Source of the DNA: Narthecium ossifragum
Taxonomy: Eukaryota; Streptophyta; Magnoliopsida; Dioscoreales; Nartheciaceae
DNA: 64,000 nucleotides
NCBI GenBank assembly: GCA_963920575.1
Contig: OY986969.1
Span: 6,086,001-6,150,000 of the forward strand
Reading direction: 5' to 3'
In this document: positions 55,369 through 64,000 of the stretch, piece by piece
Layout: each line of letters opens with the position of its first letter
Position numbering within the stretch: the stretch's first letter is position 1
The notes under the pieces: model-generated
The model's database searches: none
Seen by the model: only the letters and a program-made list of their open reading frames with translations
Told to the model about the DNA's origin: nothing
Translations under genes and position numbers: made by a program

Positions 55369-56152
55369 ATGGTTTCTGGTGATGATGACTTGCCCAAGAG
55401 GGTTGACATTGGAGAAAGGTGGAGAAAACACGAGCTTTGGGTTCTGGCAAGAGTTGGAGCAGAGGCTGTTGAAGATGAAGGTATTCAAACAAAGACCATG
55501 GATGTTGATCGCCCGGGAGAGGGCGAAGCACTAGATGCAGAAGACGATTTCTACAAAGAAGCAAAGAAGAAACGGACGGAAAAACTCATGGCCAAAGGAG
55601 AACTATACTCGCGGTATTTTGTATTCCGAATTGTCCATCTAGAAGCTATAGCCTGTTGAATTGTAATTGGTGAAATTTCTAGTATGTGTCTACTCATAGC
55701 CATTTTATTCTTCTCGTTGGTCTCTGCAGATTGCCGACAATCCCTGCGTCAGTGGAAACCGTCACATATCAGGTCTGTTTGACCCCTTTATCAAATTGGA
55801 GAATGACTAGGAAATCACAATTCATAGTTAATCTAAATCTAAGCCCACCTCTTTGCACGACAGATGGAGAAAAACAGAGGTCTGACTCGCTCTCGGAAGA
55901 AGCTTACCAAGATCCCACGAAAGAAATACAAGGTAAATGCAGCCACAATTGTGATATCAGCTGCATTCTTCTGCCTTTTCCCAGTAGGCTCTTATTTCAA
56001 TGCCAATTGTGTTGCTCTTCCAGATTAAGCACCAAAAGGCAGTGATCCGGCGAAAAGGACAAGTTCGTGACATTAAAAAGCCAACTGGCCCATACGGTGG
56101 TGAAGCAACTGGAATCAACATCAACGTTAGCCGCAGTATCAGGCTTAAATAA
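55369..56152 (+). CDS. SAS10/UTP3 (THALLO-like), last four exons
   Basis: Exons 55369-55613, 55730-55772, 55864-55932 and 56024-56152, all with GT..AG introns and a continuous frame to TAA. The product ends with the Sas10 C-terminal domain: [15 protein letters not shown], then [51 protein letters not shown] and [12 protein letters not shown]...SRSIRLK. This family is part of the U3 snoRNP/SSU processome that processes pre-rRNA in the nucleolus. The basic C-terminus is its most conserved region. The first exon shown opens at an AG acceptor, so the real start codon lies further upstream and the ATG at 55369 is internal. No damage is seen in these exons. Confidence 0.9.
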
Positions 56153-57220
56153 GAAACTCCACAATTCTGGGGCTGATATTTCTGTGCTACAGCAGATTGC
56201 TCTGTACTAGTGATGAAGTCAAGTCTCGGCCAAATTTTGTCATGCAGTTCATATAGCAAGATATTTGAGTACACCTTCCTGGTTGTCAGGTTTTTTCCCG
56301 GTAAAGGCTTTTCCCATTGCATCAATGACTTTTTGCAATCAAAGCAATTGATGATGCTTTGGGCTGTATTAGTTTTAGCTCTCTCATGTTCCGTTACTTA
56401 TGGTGTCGTCCTTTTTTCCCGTACTTGCAGCTTGTTTTGATTGCTTTGGAAATATATGGCTGGCAGTTTAATGATTAGGCATTTGAAGATCGTGTGACTG
56501 ACTGAGCTGCAAAACATTTGTTTCAACAAATCCAGCATTAGAATACTGGGCTGTAGTCTCAGCATCCAGAGAGCATCTAAATGCGAGCGTGTTCTCAGGT
56601 TACTCCTAGTCCCTAGACTAATGTTTGTCAGGAGCTCAGGTTAGTCCTGGACTAATATTCATCAGGAGCTGGTTTGAAGTTTTGGCCGAGCCAATCGGAA
56701 ACTCCTGAAACTTGTCAGGTTTTGTATTGGGTTTTAGTTTGGACCAAAACCGAAACTTCAAGCCTTGGTCAGGAGTTTAGAGTGTCTGGTTAATTGGCAA
56801 AATGTATTCTTTCCTCATGAAGGTTGAAAAGTTTAGTTAAACAAAATAATAAAATAAAAATGCAATACTATCATCATCAATGATCAATTTGTTACAGGAA
56901 ACTGGATCAAGGCCTTCTTTCTTTGTAAGCTTATTCACATATTATGCCTGTTGGAGGGTCTAAATCCACAGCGTTATTACATGGATCCAAAAACCAGAAA
57001 TAAAGCGATTGCTGCTTCAATGTTTAGAATAATCATCTGCTGATAGGAAAACTGACATGAAACCATCGGCCATATAAACTGTGGAAATCAATTGTCAGTG
57101 TAAGACTCATGCTGATTTACATATCATCCATGATACACCTTTTCAATCCTTGTGCTATTAACTCTAGCTGCATGAACATTCATTATTCGAGCCCTTGAGC
57201 TGGCGTAAGGAAGAAACACA
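56153..57220. other. Intergenic region between two convergent genes
   Basis: Holds the 3' UTRs of SAS10 (left) and AGPase (right). At 56595-56670 a phrase like TCAGGTTAGTCCTGGACTAAT is imperfectly duplicated (period about 46 bp), and at 56680-56790 GAAGTTTTGG / CCAAAACCGAAACTTC can fold back. This may be an old MITE. No gene. Confidence 0.45.
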
Positions 57221-60200
57221 TCAAATAACAACACCATCAGGGATCGTCGAATCCTTGAGAATGATGGTAATTCCAGAGCGAATGTAGAAGCCTTCAGAAG
57301 ATCTGTCTGCCTCTTGTACCCCCTGCAAGAATAAAAGAAACACACACCTGCCATCAAACTTGTTTCAAGTCATAGGAAAAACAGAAATTATGGGAATAGA
57401 GGATATAGAAATCATACATCTGAGTTTGAAATGACCACATTCTTTCCAATTCTTGCATTCTTGTCTGTTATACAATTCCTGCAAGAAAGCAATAGTAGAC
57501 TCTTAAGAAGAAAGACGAGTACCAGGTGTAGAGGAGTGTATGATCAATCGAGCGACAAGCGTGAAGGAAGAGGAAATAATACTTTATCTTTGTGTTTTCT
57601 CCAATACCAATAGGAACCCTTCCTTCAGCCAACAATGATACGACTTCGTCGCCTATTCCATAATAGTCGGCACCAAGCATAACTGTATCCTGCAGTTATA
57701 TGGCCCCTTATTCTTACAATTCTTATTGAAGTACAAGTGGCAGAGACGTTCAAGCAAATGTAACCCTTTTTTTATGTTACTGCCGAATGAGTAAGAAGAG
57801 ACTAATGTGTTACAGAATGAGTACAAGGAAGAACCTTTAAGTGCACATTGCAGGTTATTCGAGATCGGATTCCAACCACACTGTGCTCTATCAGGCAGTT
57901 GTCCAAGAAACTTCCATGGGAAACAATTGAGTCAACAATCTGGAAAAGAGCAGTGAGAAGTAAACGTGTATACGGCAGTAATCAAAAGGTAAGAGGCAAT
58001 CAAGAGTCACCTAACAATAAAATGGAAAAAATACTGATCAGAAATATGGCAATCATTTACAGGCTATGAAAGATGGCAAGAATCTGTTCCCTATTTTTTT
58101 AAATTAATTGTGCCAGAAAGGCTGAGCTATGGGTACAAGAGAAAAAGAAAAATTGGAACAGAACAGCAGCCCAAAAAGAAAACAAAAAAGCTCCCTAGAT
58201 TATGTATGCAGTACAAGCAAATCCATTTATTTAATCAATTAGTCAATTAAAGTGTTCGATAACATGGAATGCAGATTGAATTCTATAACCATAATTGGGA
58301 AACTGTTGGTCATGACCTGTTACAATTATTCCAGAAATTCTTTAGTATGTCTCTTCTTCCTCCTAACTGGAATACGACCTTCGTCTCTCTTATCCCTAAA
58401 TGTGATAACCCCGGGGAGATCAAAGACTTTCAACGTGACCTATAAGATCATTGCAGCTGTCTTAACCAACCGCCTGCGCACTGTTATTGGATCCCTAATC
58501 AGTGAGGAACAGTCAACTTTCATCCCTGACAGAAGCATCTTCAACAACATTTCGGCGGCTCAGGAACTACTACACTCAATCCTCAAATCCCCCCGAACAA
58601 GACCACTGATGGCACTAAAAATCAATCTGAAGTCGGCATTTGATTGTGTAAGCTGGTCTTTTCTTGAAAATGTCTTGGCTGCCATGAATTTCCCTTCACT
58701 TATATTGCTTGGATCCGTCCCCGCATATCTACTGCCACTTTCTCCATTATCATCAACAGTAGCGCCCAAAGAGGATTGAGATAAGGAGACCCGATATCTC
58801 CTCATCTCTTTATCCTGGTCCAAGAAGTTCTCAGCAGACTAATCCGAGATCCAATCAATGGCCTCTCTGGTCTCAAATTCTACCGCAATCCATCTACTTT
58901 GTCTCATCTCCTTTATGCAGATGACCTCTTGCTGGTCTCAAGAGGTTCGCTTGCTGAGGCTGCCAAGACTAAAGCCATTCTCTCCAAGTTTCACTCTCTT
59001 TCTGGCCTTGCTATGAATCCTACCAAGTCCAAGGTCAGCTTCTCACCAAGCCTAGACGAAGACCAACGGTGCTCCATCTGCCGCTCTTTAAACATCATGG
59101 AGACAAGGAGCTGCTTCACCTACCTCGGCGCCCTTGTTGATGGCCGTCGGCTTCGAGCACATGACTTCAACGACCTTCTCGAAAGCGTTTAGTTGCGGCT
59201 CCATGATTGGAATTCCCTCAAGCTATCGGAAGCCAGAAGAGTAACCCTCATAAAATCTGTTTTGCAGGCAAGCCTCACCCATGTCTTCATGGCAACTCAC
59301 ATGCCTATTGAAGTCATCAACTCCATGGGATCTTCTCTCTAGGAACTTCCTCTGGGGCGGAAAGACTTCACCGGCAGGCAGAGTAGCTTGGCGCTCAGTG
59401 TTCAAACCAACTGAATCTGGTGGCTTGGGGCTTCGTGACTAGCGAACATGGCAGCAATCTCTAAGAATCAAGCGTGCAGCATCCCTCCTCTCGGAAGGCC
59501 CCTCAATTTGGAAGAAGATCACTAAGGCCAAATACAAGTGGCAAGGGCATCTCCCAATCAGCCCCACTCCAAGCCGTAGCTCTGGATGTTGGCGCAAGAT
59601 CTGTGCAGCTGCGAAGATTCTCTGGTCAGGACTGTGTTGGATTCCCCGCGCAAGATCTAACCTTCATGCTCTCAATGATACTTGGTTCTCTGATTTGCCA
59701 ATCATCAGTTCCCCTTCTTTCTTTCTCCATGACTGTGACCATCCAGATTGGTTCGATGGCTCTATTGGATCACTTATGACGGAAGATGCTCAATGGGATC
59801 AATCACGCCTTCACTCCCTCTTCAATTCTAACCTCGTGGAGATGATTCTCAATGTTAAGATTCATCCTATGTCATCCCCTGATCAACAGATCTGGATGTT
59901 CTCCAACAAAGGCCTCATATCTACCTCTTCTATCTATCAATGGTTGTTGGCGCAAGTAACTAATGCAGACATGTTCATTCTCTTGGACAAACCTCTGGAA
60001 AGTCCCGGCTGGACCAAGAATCAAGCTCTTTCTTTGAAATCTCCAGCACCAGAAACTCACCACAGTCGAGGCCCTCTGGAGGCACAAATGCATTCCTGAT
60101 CCCATCTGCAAGCGTTGCGGCATTGATTTTGAGTCCCTAGAACACATATTCTTTGAATGTGACTTTGCCAGGTATGTTTGGGATTTGCTCCTAAAAAATT

Positions 60201-63200
60201 ACCATCTCCGACCATGCTCTGTTCTTGACTGTTGGTCCATTCTTTCTGCAACAATGCCGGCGGATCCTTCGAACAATAAAACATGGATTGCCTATACCCT
60301 CTGGTGGCTTTAGAAGGAGAGGAACTCTCTGGTATTCAATGATCAACACTCCTCACCACTCCAGCTCTACAGACTGATAGCAAGGCAATCGAAGGAATAC
60401 CTGGCGGCTAGGAAACCTGCTCATTCTCCACCAACGCATGCTCCTGCTCACCCCTTCTTGATCCGCACCGACGCCTCTGTTTCCTCATCTTCCTCTGGTC
60501 TTGCTGCTTGCTGCTTGGATTGGCAGGGAGCCACCACTCTCTGGACCTGGCAGCAATCATACCAATCCCAGCCCGTTATTGAAGCTGAACTTAGCCATTG
60601 ATGGTGGTGTTAAGGAAGCAAAGAAACGTGGCCACACTGAATTCCACATTGAATCTGATTGCCTCCTTGCAGTCCGCTTGCTCAACGGAACCTCTGCCTG
60701 GCCAGCCTCCCTCCAGGATGTCCTCAAGTCCATTTGGTGGGTTTGCTCACAAGGAACATCCTGTAGCTTCTCTCATCTACCTAGAACTATCAACACTAGT
60801 TCAACTGAGCTTGCTGTTCAAGCTCGTCTCAATGGTGGTTTGATGCATTAGTTGTCTCCCTTGTATCTTCCCTTCTGCTGCTCCCCTGTACTCTCTCCTG
60901 CTGCTCCCAAGTAATCGGCTCTGTTTTATGCCAGCCTTCGGGCTTACTTAGTCAAAAAAAAAAAAGTGTTCGATGACATGTTCAAAGCGCTATTTCATGA
61001 AAACCAAATAAAGTTCATACATCTTGTTTCCAGCATACATAGATTACGCATCCACATCAAAGTCAAAAGATAATGAACAACGCTATTAAGGGAAGAAACT
61101 CATACATCATTCGCCTAGAGGTTAAATTACCTTGCTATTGTCAACTGTTGTTGGGGGCAAATTTCTTCTTGATGTATACATTGGCTTTGCTGCATCATAA
61201 AAGCTGAATCTTGGTGGCTGCAAGTTAGTGTAAGAAATGTTACACAAACTGCAGTATTACCGTAAGAAAAATATGATACCCAGTACAAAAAAATGTGCGA
61301 CAGAATGAAACCACCTATGCAAGTAGTTGAAGGATGAAAATGTTAAGCAACACCAAGTGGAACCATATCTTTGGAGCGAAAGGGACCATCTAAGCAAAGA
61401 ACAAGTGAAGCTTTTATTTAGCTCTTTTACAGCTCCGTAACGTAGACTATGCATGGGAAATCACCATTATAGTTGGTCTCTTGATGCTCATGATTATATT
61501 TGGTCCCAAAAGAAAATTGAATGAATCATCATCATCCAAGAATTTTTGAAGGATGCAGGTTAGCTATGGAAGAGAACATTGAGTCTAGTAGGCTTGACAA
61601 TGGAAATCAGCAACATTTTGTGACTTGCTTCTGAAGTGGAAATCAACCTCAATTTGCTTCCAATTTCTTGGCTAGTTCAGCTACATTTGCCACAAGACAT
61701 GGAAGGCAATTAGGGGGGAAGAGATCTTATTTATTGGCTCCGTATCATATTTCATGCTCATTCAACCAGTAAGCCCATCCATCCCACTAGACAGAGAGAC
61801 ATGCAAGTCCATTGGGAGGTAAAGGGTATATGCCATAAGGGCTAAACCACACATTCCATATTAACAGACAAGTAGAATAGACGAGGTAGTGATTGCAGGA
61901 CAAGTAGAATATTGAGGTAGATTAAATGCCATAATCTCTATCCAAAAACTTACATGCTCAGTAACCGCTAGGTTTGCTTCAAAAAAGATTTGATTGTCCC
62001 AATGTCCTCCCAATAATCATTGAAAAGATATGCCTACAGCCAATGATAAAAGTCAAGTCAAGCAAAGGAAATGCACTCAGCATGATTGAATTAATGCGAC
62101 AAAAAGAGATGTGAAAGAATATGATATCAAAATGCTTAACGCATGCAGTTATGCTTCTGCAGCACATGAATATATTTTGATAAAGACAATTCATCCTTAT
62201 GACTTCTTTTAGCTTTCTCACTGAACGAAAATCAACGCATTCGTAGTAATCAAGCTCAAGGGAAAATCTTGAATTGAAAACTCGACTTTTCAAATTCATA
62301 CTACAAACAATAGTGGCTCTTACAAAGAATCATATCTGTAGAATGATTCCTGGAACTCAATCGACCTCCAAGTTGATGTTCAACCAGAGTGAGATATCAG
62401 TAATTCCATGAACAGAGGCTTACTCTTTTTAAATGTAACAGTAGATTTTCCCAATACGAGAAACAGAAAAGATGTGATGAGAGCAGAATAAGCTATTCAA
62501 CTGCGAATAATTAAGAGCATAAATTTCGTGGTCTTAGCAATATTAAAAGGTGAAACCTGAGTTTAGAAAGGCATAGTTAAGAATAACTGAGGTTTGTCAT
62601 CTCTGGCTGAACTACTGACATTTGTGCAGCTCATCCTCTCCTTAAAAGATCTTAAACATGGTTTCCTTGAAAACCATGCAATTCAATTCAACATATCGAT
62701 ATCATTATTGCATATGTAAATTTCAGCAATTTTAACTAAGTTGCTGGATATTCTCTGTGTAAAGGAGAAGATAAAATGGATGGATTCATCCATCAATCAC
62801 TAGATATGAGAAGATGATCTGATTATCTTCTTCCTTCTTTCTTTTTTTTATTTTTTCTTTTGAGAAGTTAAGCCAAGAGACTGAAATTACAAAGAGGTCC
62901 TAAGGGCTAGTAGGCAAATCACGCAGTAGGGGATCACCAGAGTCTGTTGGCAAGCGAGTAATATCCAAGAATTGACAAGCTCGATGGGTGATATCATTGA
63001 CTCATTCTAAAAACTGCCTAGTGGCAAATATAGACTGGATCTGCTAAAAATGAGTGGAAAGTCACCAAATATTCGACAACATTTGTCTTGGCCTCACAGG
63101 GCCAAGGGAACCTATTATTGTTTGCTTTCGATATTTCAGCAGAAGAAATATCTCAGGCCACTTATGAATGGGCTATTGTTCAGACAATGAGTAATGTGGT

Positions 63201-63717
63201 TCGGAGGTTTGAACAGCCTTAGATCTTGCTCTTTAATAATAAGCAAACTGCTATTCAGCAAGCCAACAGTTTACTAGAAGATGAAGCATTTAAGAGGGAT
63301 ATCAACTTACTTTTCAACATATGGGACAATATAGTTTTGTTGTAAGATAAACATTAGAGATCAAGTAGAGCAAAGGGTCCATTAGCGAATAGATTCCAGC
63401 AAGATTTGCTTTGTAAATCCACCATTTGCACATCACATTAAAGGTAAAACATAAGAAAGGGGAATTAATTTTACTACAACTAATATTCTGTCTTAAGCAC
63501 AATATATTCCTTGTGTTTTTTGAGCAGAAAGAGGGGTTAAAAACCCCTGAATGCATTAATCTATTCCCCTGTGTTGGAATCACGAGCTATCTACCATAAG
63601 AGAACAGATAAAAAGATGATCTACTTATAATGAAAAGTGATCCAGGAGATTGACAACAGACCTTGATAAAGAATTCTTTTGCAGATGCAGGGATAATTTC
63701 AGACCCAAAGTCATTTG
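57221..63717 (-). CDS. ADP-glucose pyrophosphorylase large subunit, last seven exons (one frameshifted)
   Basis: Glucose-1-phosphate adenylyltransferase makes ADP-glucose for starch in plastids; the large subunit is mainly regulatory. Exons on the minus strand: 63662-63717 ([18 protein letters not shown]), 61954-62033 ([16 protein letters not shown]), 61131-61217 ([20 protein letters not shown]), 57835-57939 ([25 protein letters not shown]), 57583-57689 ([15 protein letters not shown]), 57418-57478 ([16 protein letters not shown]) and 57221-57322 ([16 protein letters not shown], ending DGVVI). The last four form the hexapeptide beta-helix. The VVI-type end and [14 protein letters not shown] mark it as large, not small, subunit. 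Exon 61954-62033 is 80 bp where 81 is expected: a run of six T lacks one base, giving a frameshift. The 5' exons lie beyond the right edge. The intron 57940-61130 holds a LINE. Confidence 0.88.
58267..60964 (+). mobile_element. 5'-truncated L1-type LINE in an AGPase intron
   Basis: Flanked by AGTGTTCGATRACATG (58251-58266 and 60965-60980, one mismatch) and ending in an 11-base poly(A) (60954-60964). RT pieces: [38 protein letters not shown] and the catalytic [10 protein letters not shown] (about 58905-58930). Then a zinc-binding reverse-transcriptase segment ([20 protein letters not shown]) and RNase H ([25 protein letters not shown]). Endonuclease and ORF1 are absent. Many stops and frameshifts. 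The RT motif reads KINL where KIDL is usual. It is antisense to the host gene. Confidence 0.92.
61218..61953 (-). other. AGPase intron
   Basis: AT-rich intron between the [10 protein letters not shown] and PPRFSFYD exons. I see no other feature. Confidence 0.6.
62034..63661 (-). other. AGPase intron with possible decayed insertion
   Basis: Intron between the NDFGSEIIP and [10 protein letters not shown] exons. At 62830-62875 a T-rich run followed by GAAGTTAAGCCAAGAGACTG looks like the reversed poly(A) end of another LINE, with possible body to about 63120. No motif confirms it. Confidence 0.4.
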
Positions 63718-64000
63718 CTGTAGGAAACCGCCATCTGACCCAACAACAATGCATAATACTTAATGCTCCTGTTTACATGCTATCTACAATTTATTGACAG
63801 AAATAATGTATGGCTTGACCTATACTAAAGAACATTGATCAAAGCAATATTGCTTTATTTACAATGGCATTTGCCGGTTCTATACCTATGACAACAAGGA
63901 AACTAGGACAACTCAAAGCTCTCATAATCCATCATTTCTTGCTCTGAATGATGTTATTCCTTTTATTAATGGTCATACTATATCCCGTAGTTGATCAAAA
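63718..64000 (-). other. AGPase intron at the right edge
   Basis: Begins with a clear acceptor (CCTACAG on the minus strand). No further exon found before the window ends. Confidence 0.5.

Noticed and set aside
55686..56045. 119-codon frame overlapping SAS10 exons
   Set aside because: Wrong frame running through introns; the spliced exons give the conserved Sas10 C-terminus.
61979..62299. 106-codon minus-strand frame
   Set aside because: Only its last part is the AGPase exon. The rest reads intron, and it ends early because of the one-base deletion.
1..64000. tRNA, rRNA, CRISPR, bacterial-type operons or riboswitches
   Set aside because: None seen. The tRNA-like strings at 8625, 21832 and 24673 are retrotransposon primer sites, not tRNA genes.

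Overview
This is nuclear DNA of a flowering plant. The evidence is spliceosomal introns, a starch-pathway gene (ADP-glucose pyrophosphorylase large subunit), a SAS10/UTP3 nucleolar gene, a plant-type L1 LINE, a MuDR-type MULE and several families of large Ty3/gypsy LTR retrotransposons with Athila/Tat-like and Tekay/Del-like hallmarks. I cannot name the species. About the first 54 kb is a nest of transposons inside transposons. Only the last 10 kb carries ordinary genes.

Layout. 1-1039 (minus): decayed PIF/Harbinger transposase cut by the window edge, followed by three blocks of tandem repeats (1047-2950). 3200-5616: two converging fragments of a Tekay-type LTR. 5617-23283: element B, a decayed minus-strand Athila/Tat-like retrotransposon with gag, protease, RT, RNase H and the start of integrase. 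It is split inside RT by element A (6972-18309, plus), a young 11.3-kb element with 1647-bp LTRs, a CAAAG target duplication and a tRNA-Asp primer site. Element A has gag-protease and a second ORF but no RT or integrase. 23284-26775: unassigned DNA, a candidate LTR/primer-site junction and a truncated Athila-type LTR. 26776-29267: solo Tekay-type LTR. 29382-42755: a decayed minus-strand Tekay-like element, interrupted by element C (35190-42202, minus), a deleted relative of element A. 43109-54144: a MULE with long terminal inverted repeats and a perfect 9-bp target duplication. It carries a MUDRA-like transposase pseudogene and a convergent GRF-zinc-finger gene, and has received three LTR insertions: an aberrant foldback LTR, a solo LTR inside the zinc-knuckle codons and a solo LTR inside the last intron. 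55369-56152 (plus): the last four exons of SAS10/UTP3. 57221-63717 (minus): the last seven exons of the AGPase large subunit, with a 5'-truncated LINE (58267-60964) in one intron and a one-base deletion in one exon.

Most striking signal. Unrelated LTR families carry dense arrays of short palindromes centred on ATCGAT or TCGA, each family with its own flanking bases. In the Athila-type LTRs the array sits in U3, just upstream of a conserved AGATCTAATCCGAG box and a CTATAAATAG TATA box. Elements A and C carry a second array internally, directly upstream of ORF2. I read these as promoter-associated control arrays. This is inference from position and recurrence.

How it fits together. Elements A and C share LTR promoter layout, acidic protease tail, an internal copy of the polypurine tract and a tandem pair of about 200 bp in the 3' non-coding region. 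They form one non-autonomous family that must borrow RT and integrase from elsewhere. The two host genes converge on each other. The SAS10 upstream exons are not visible in the window, so the nest may sit in one very large intron or the gene may be 5'-truncated.
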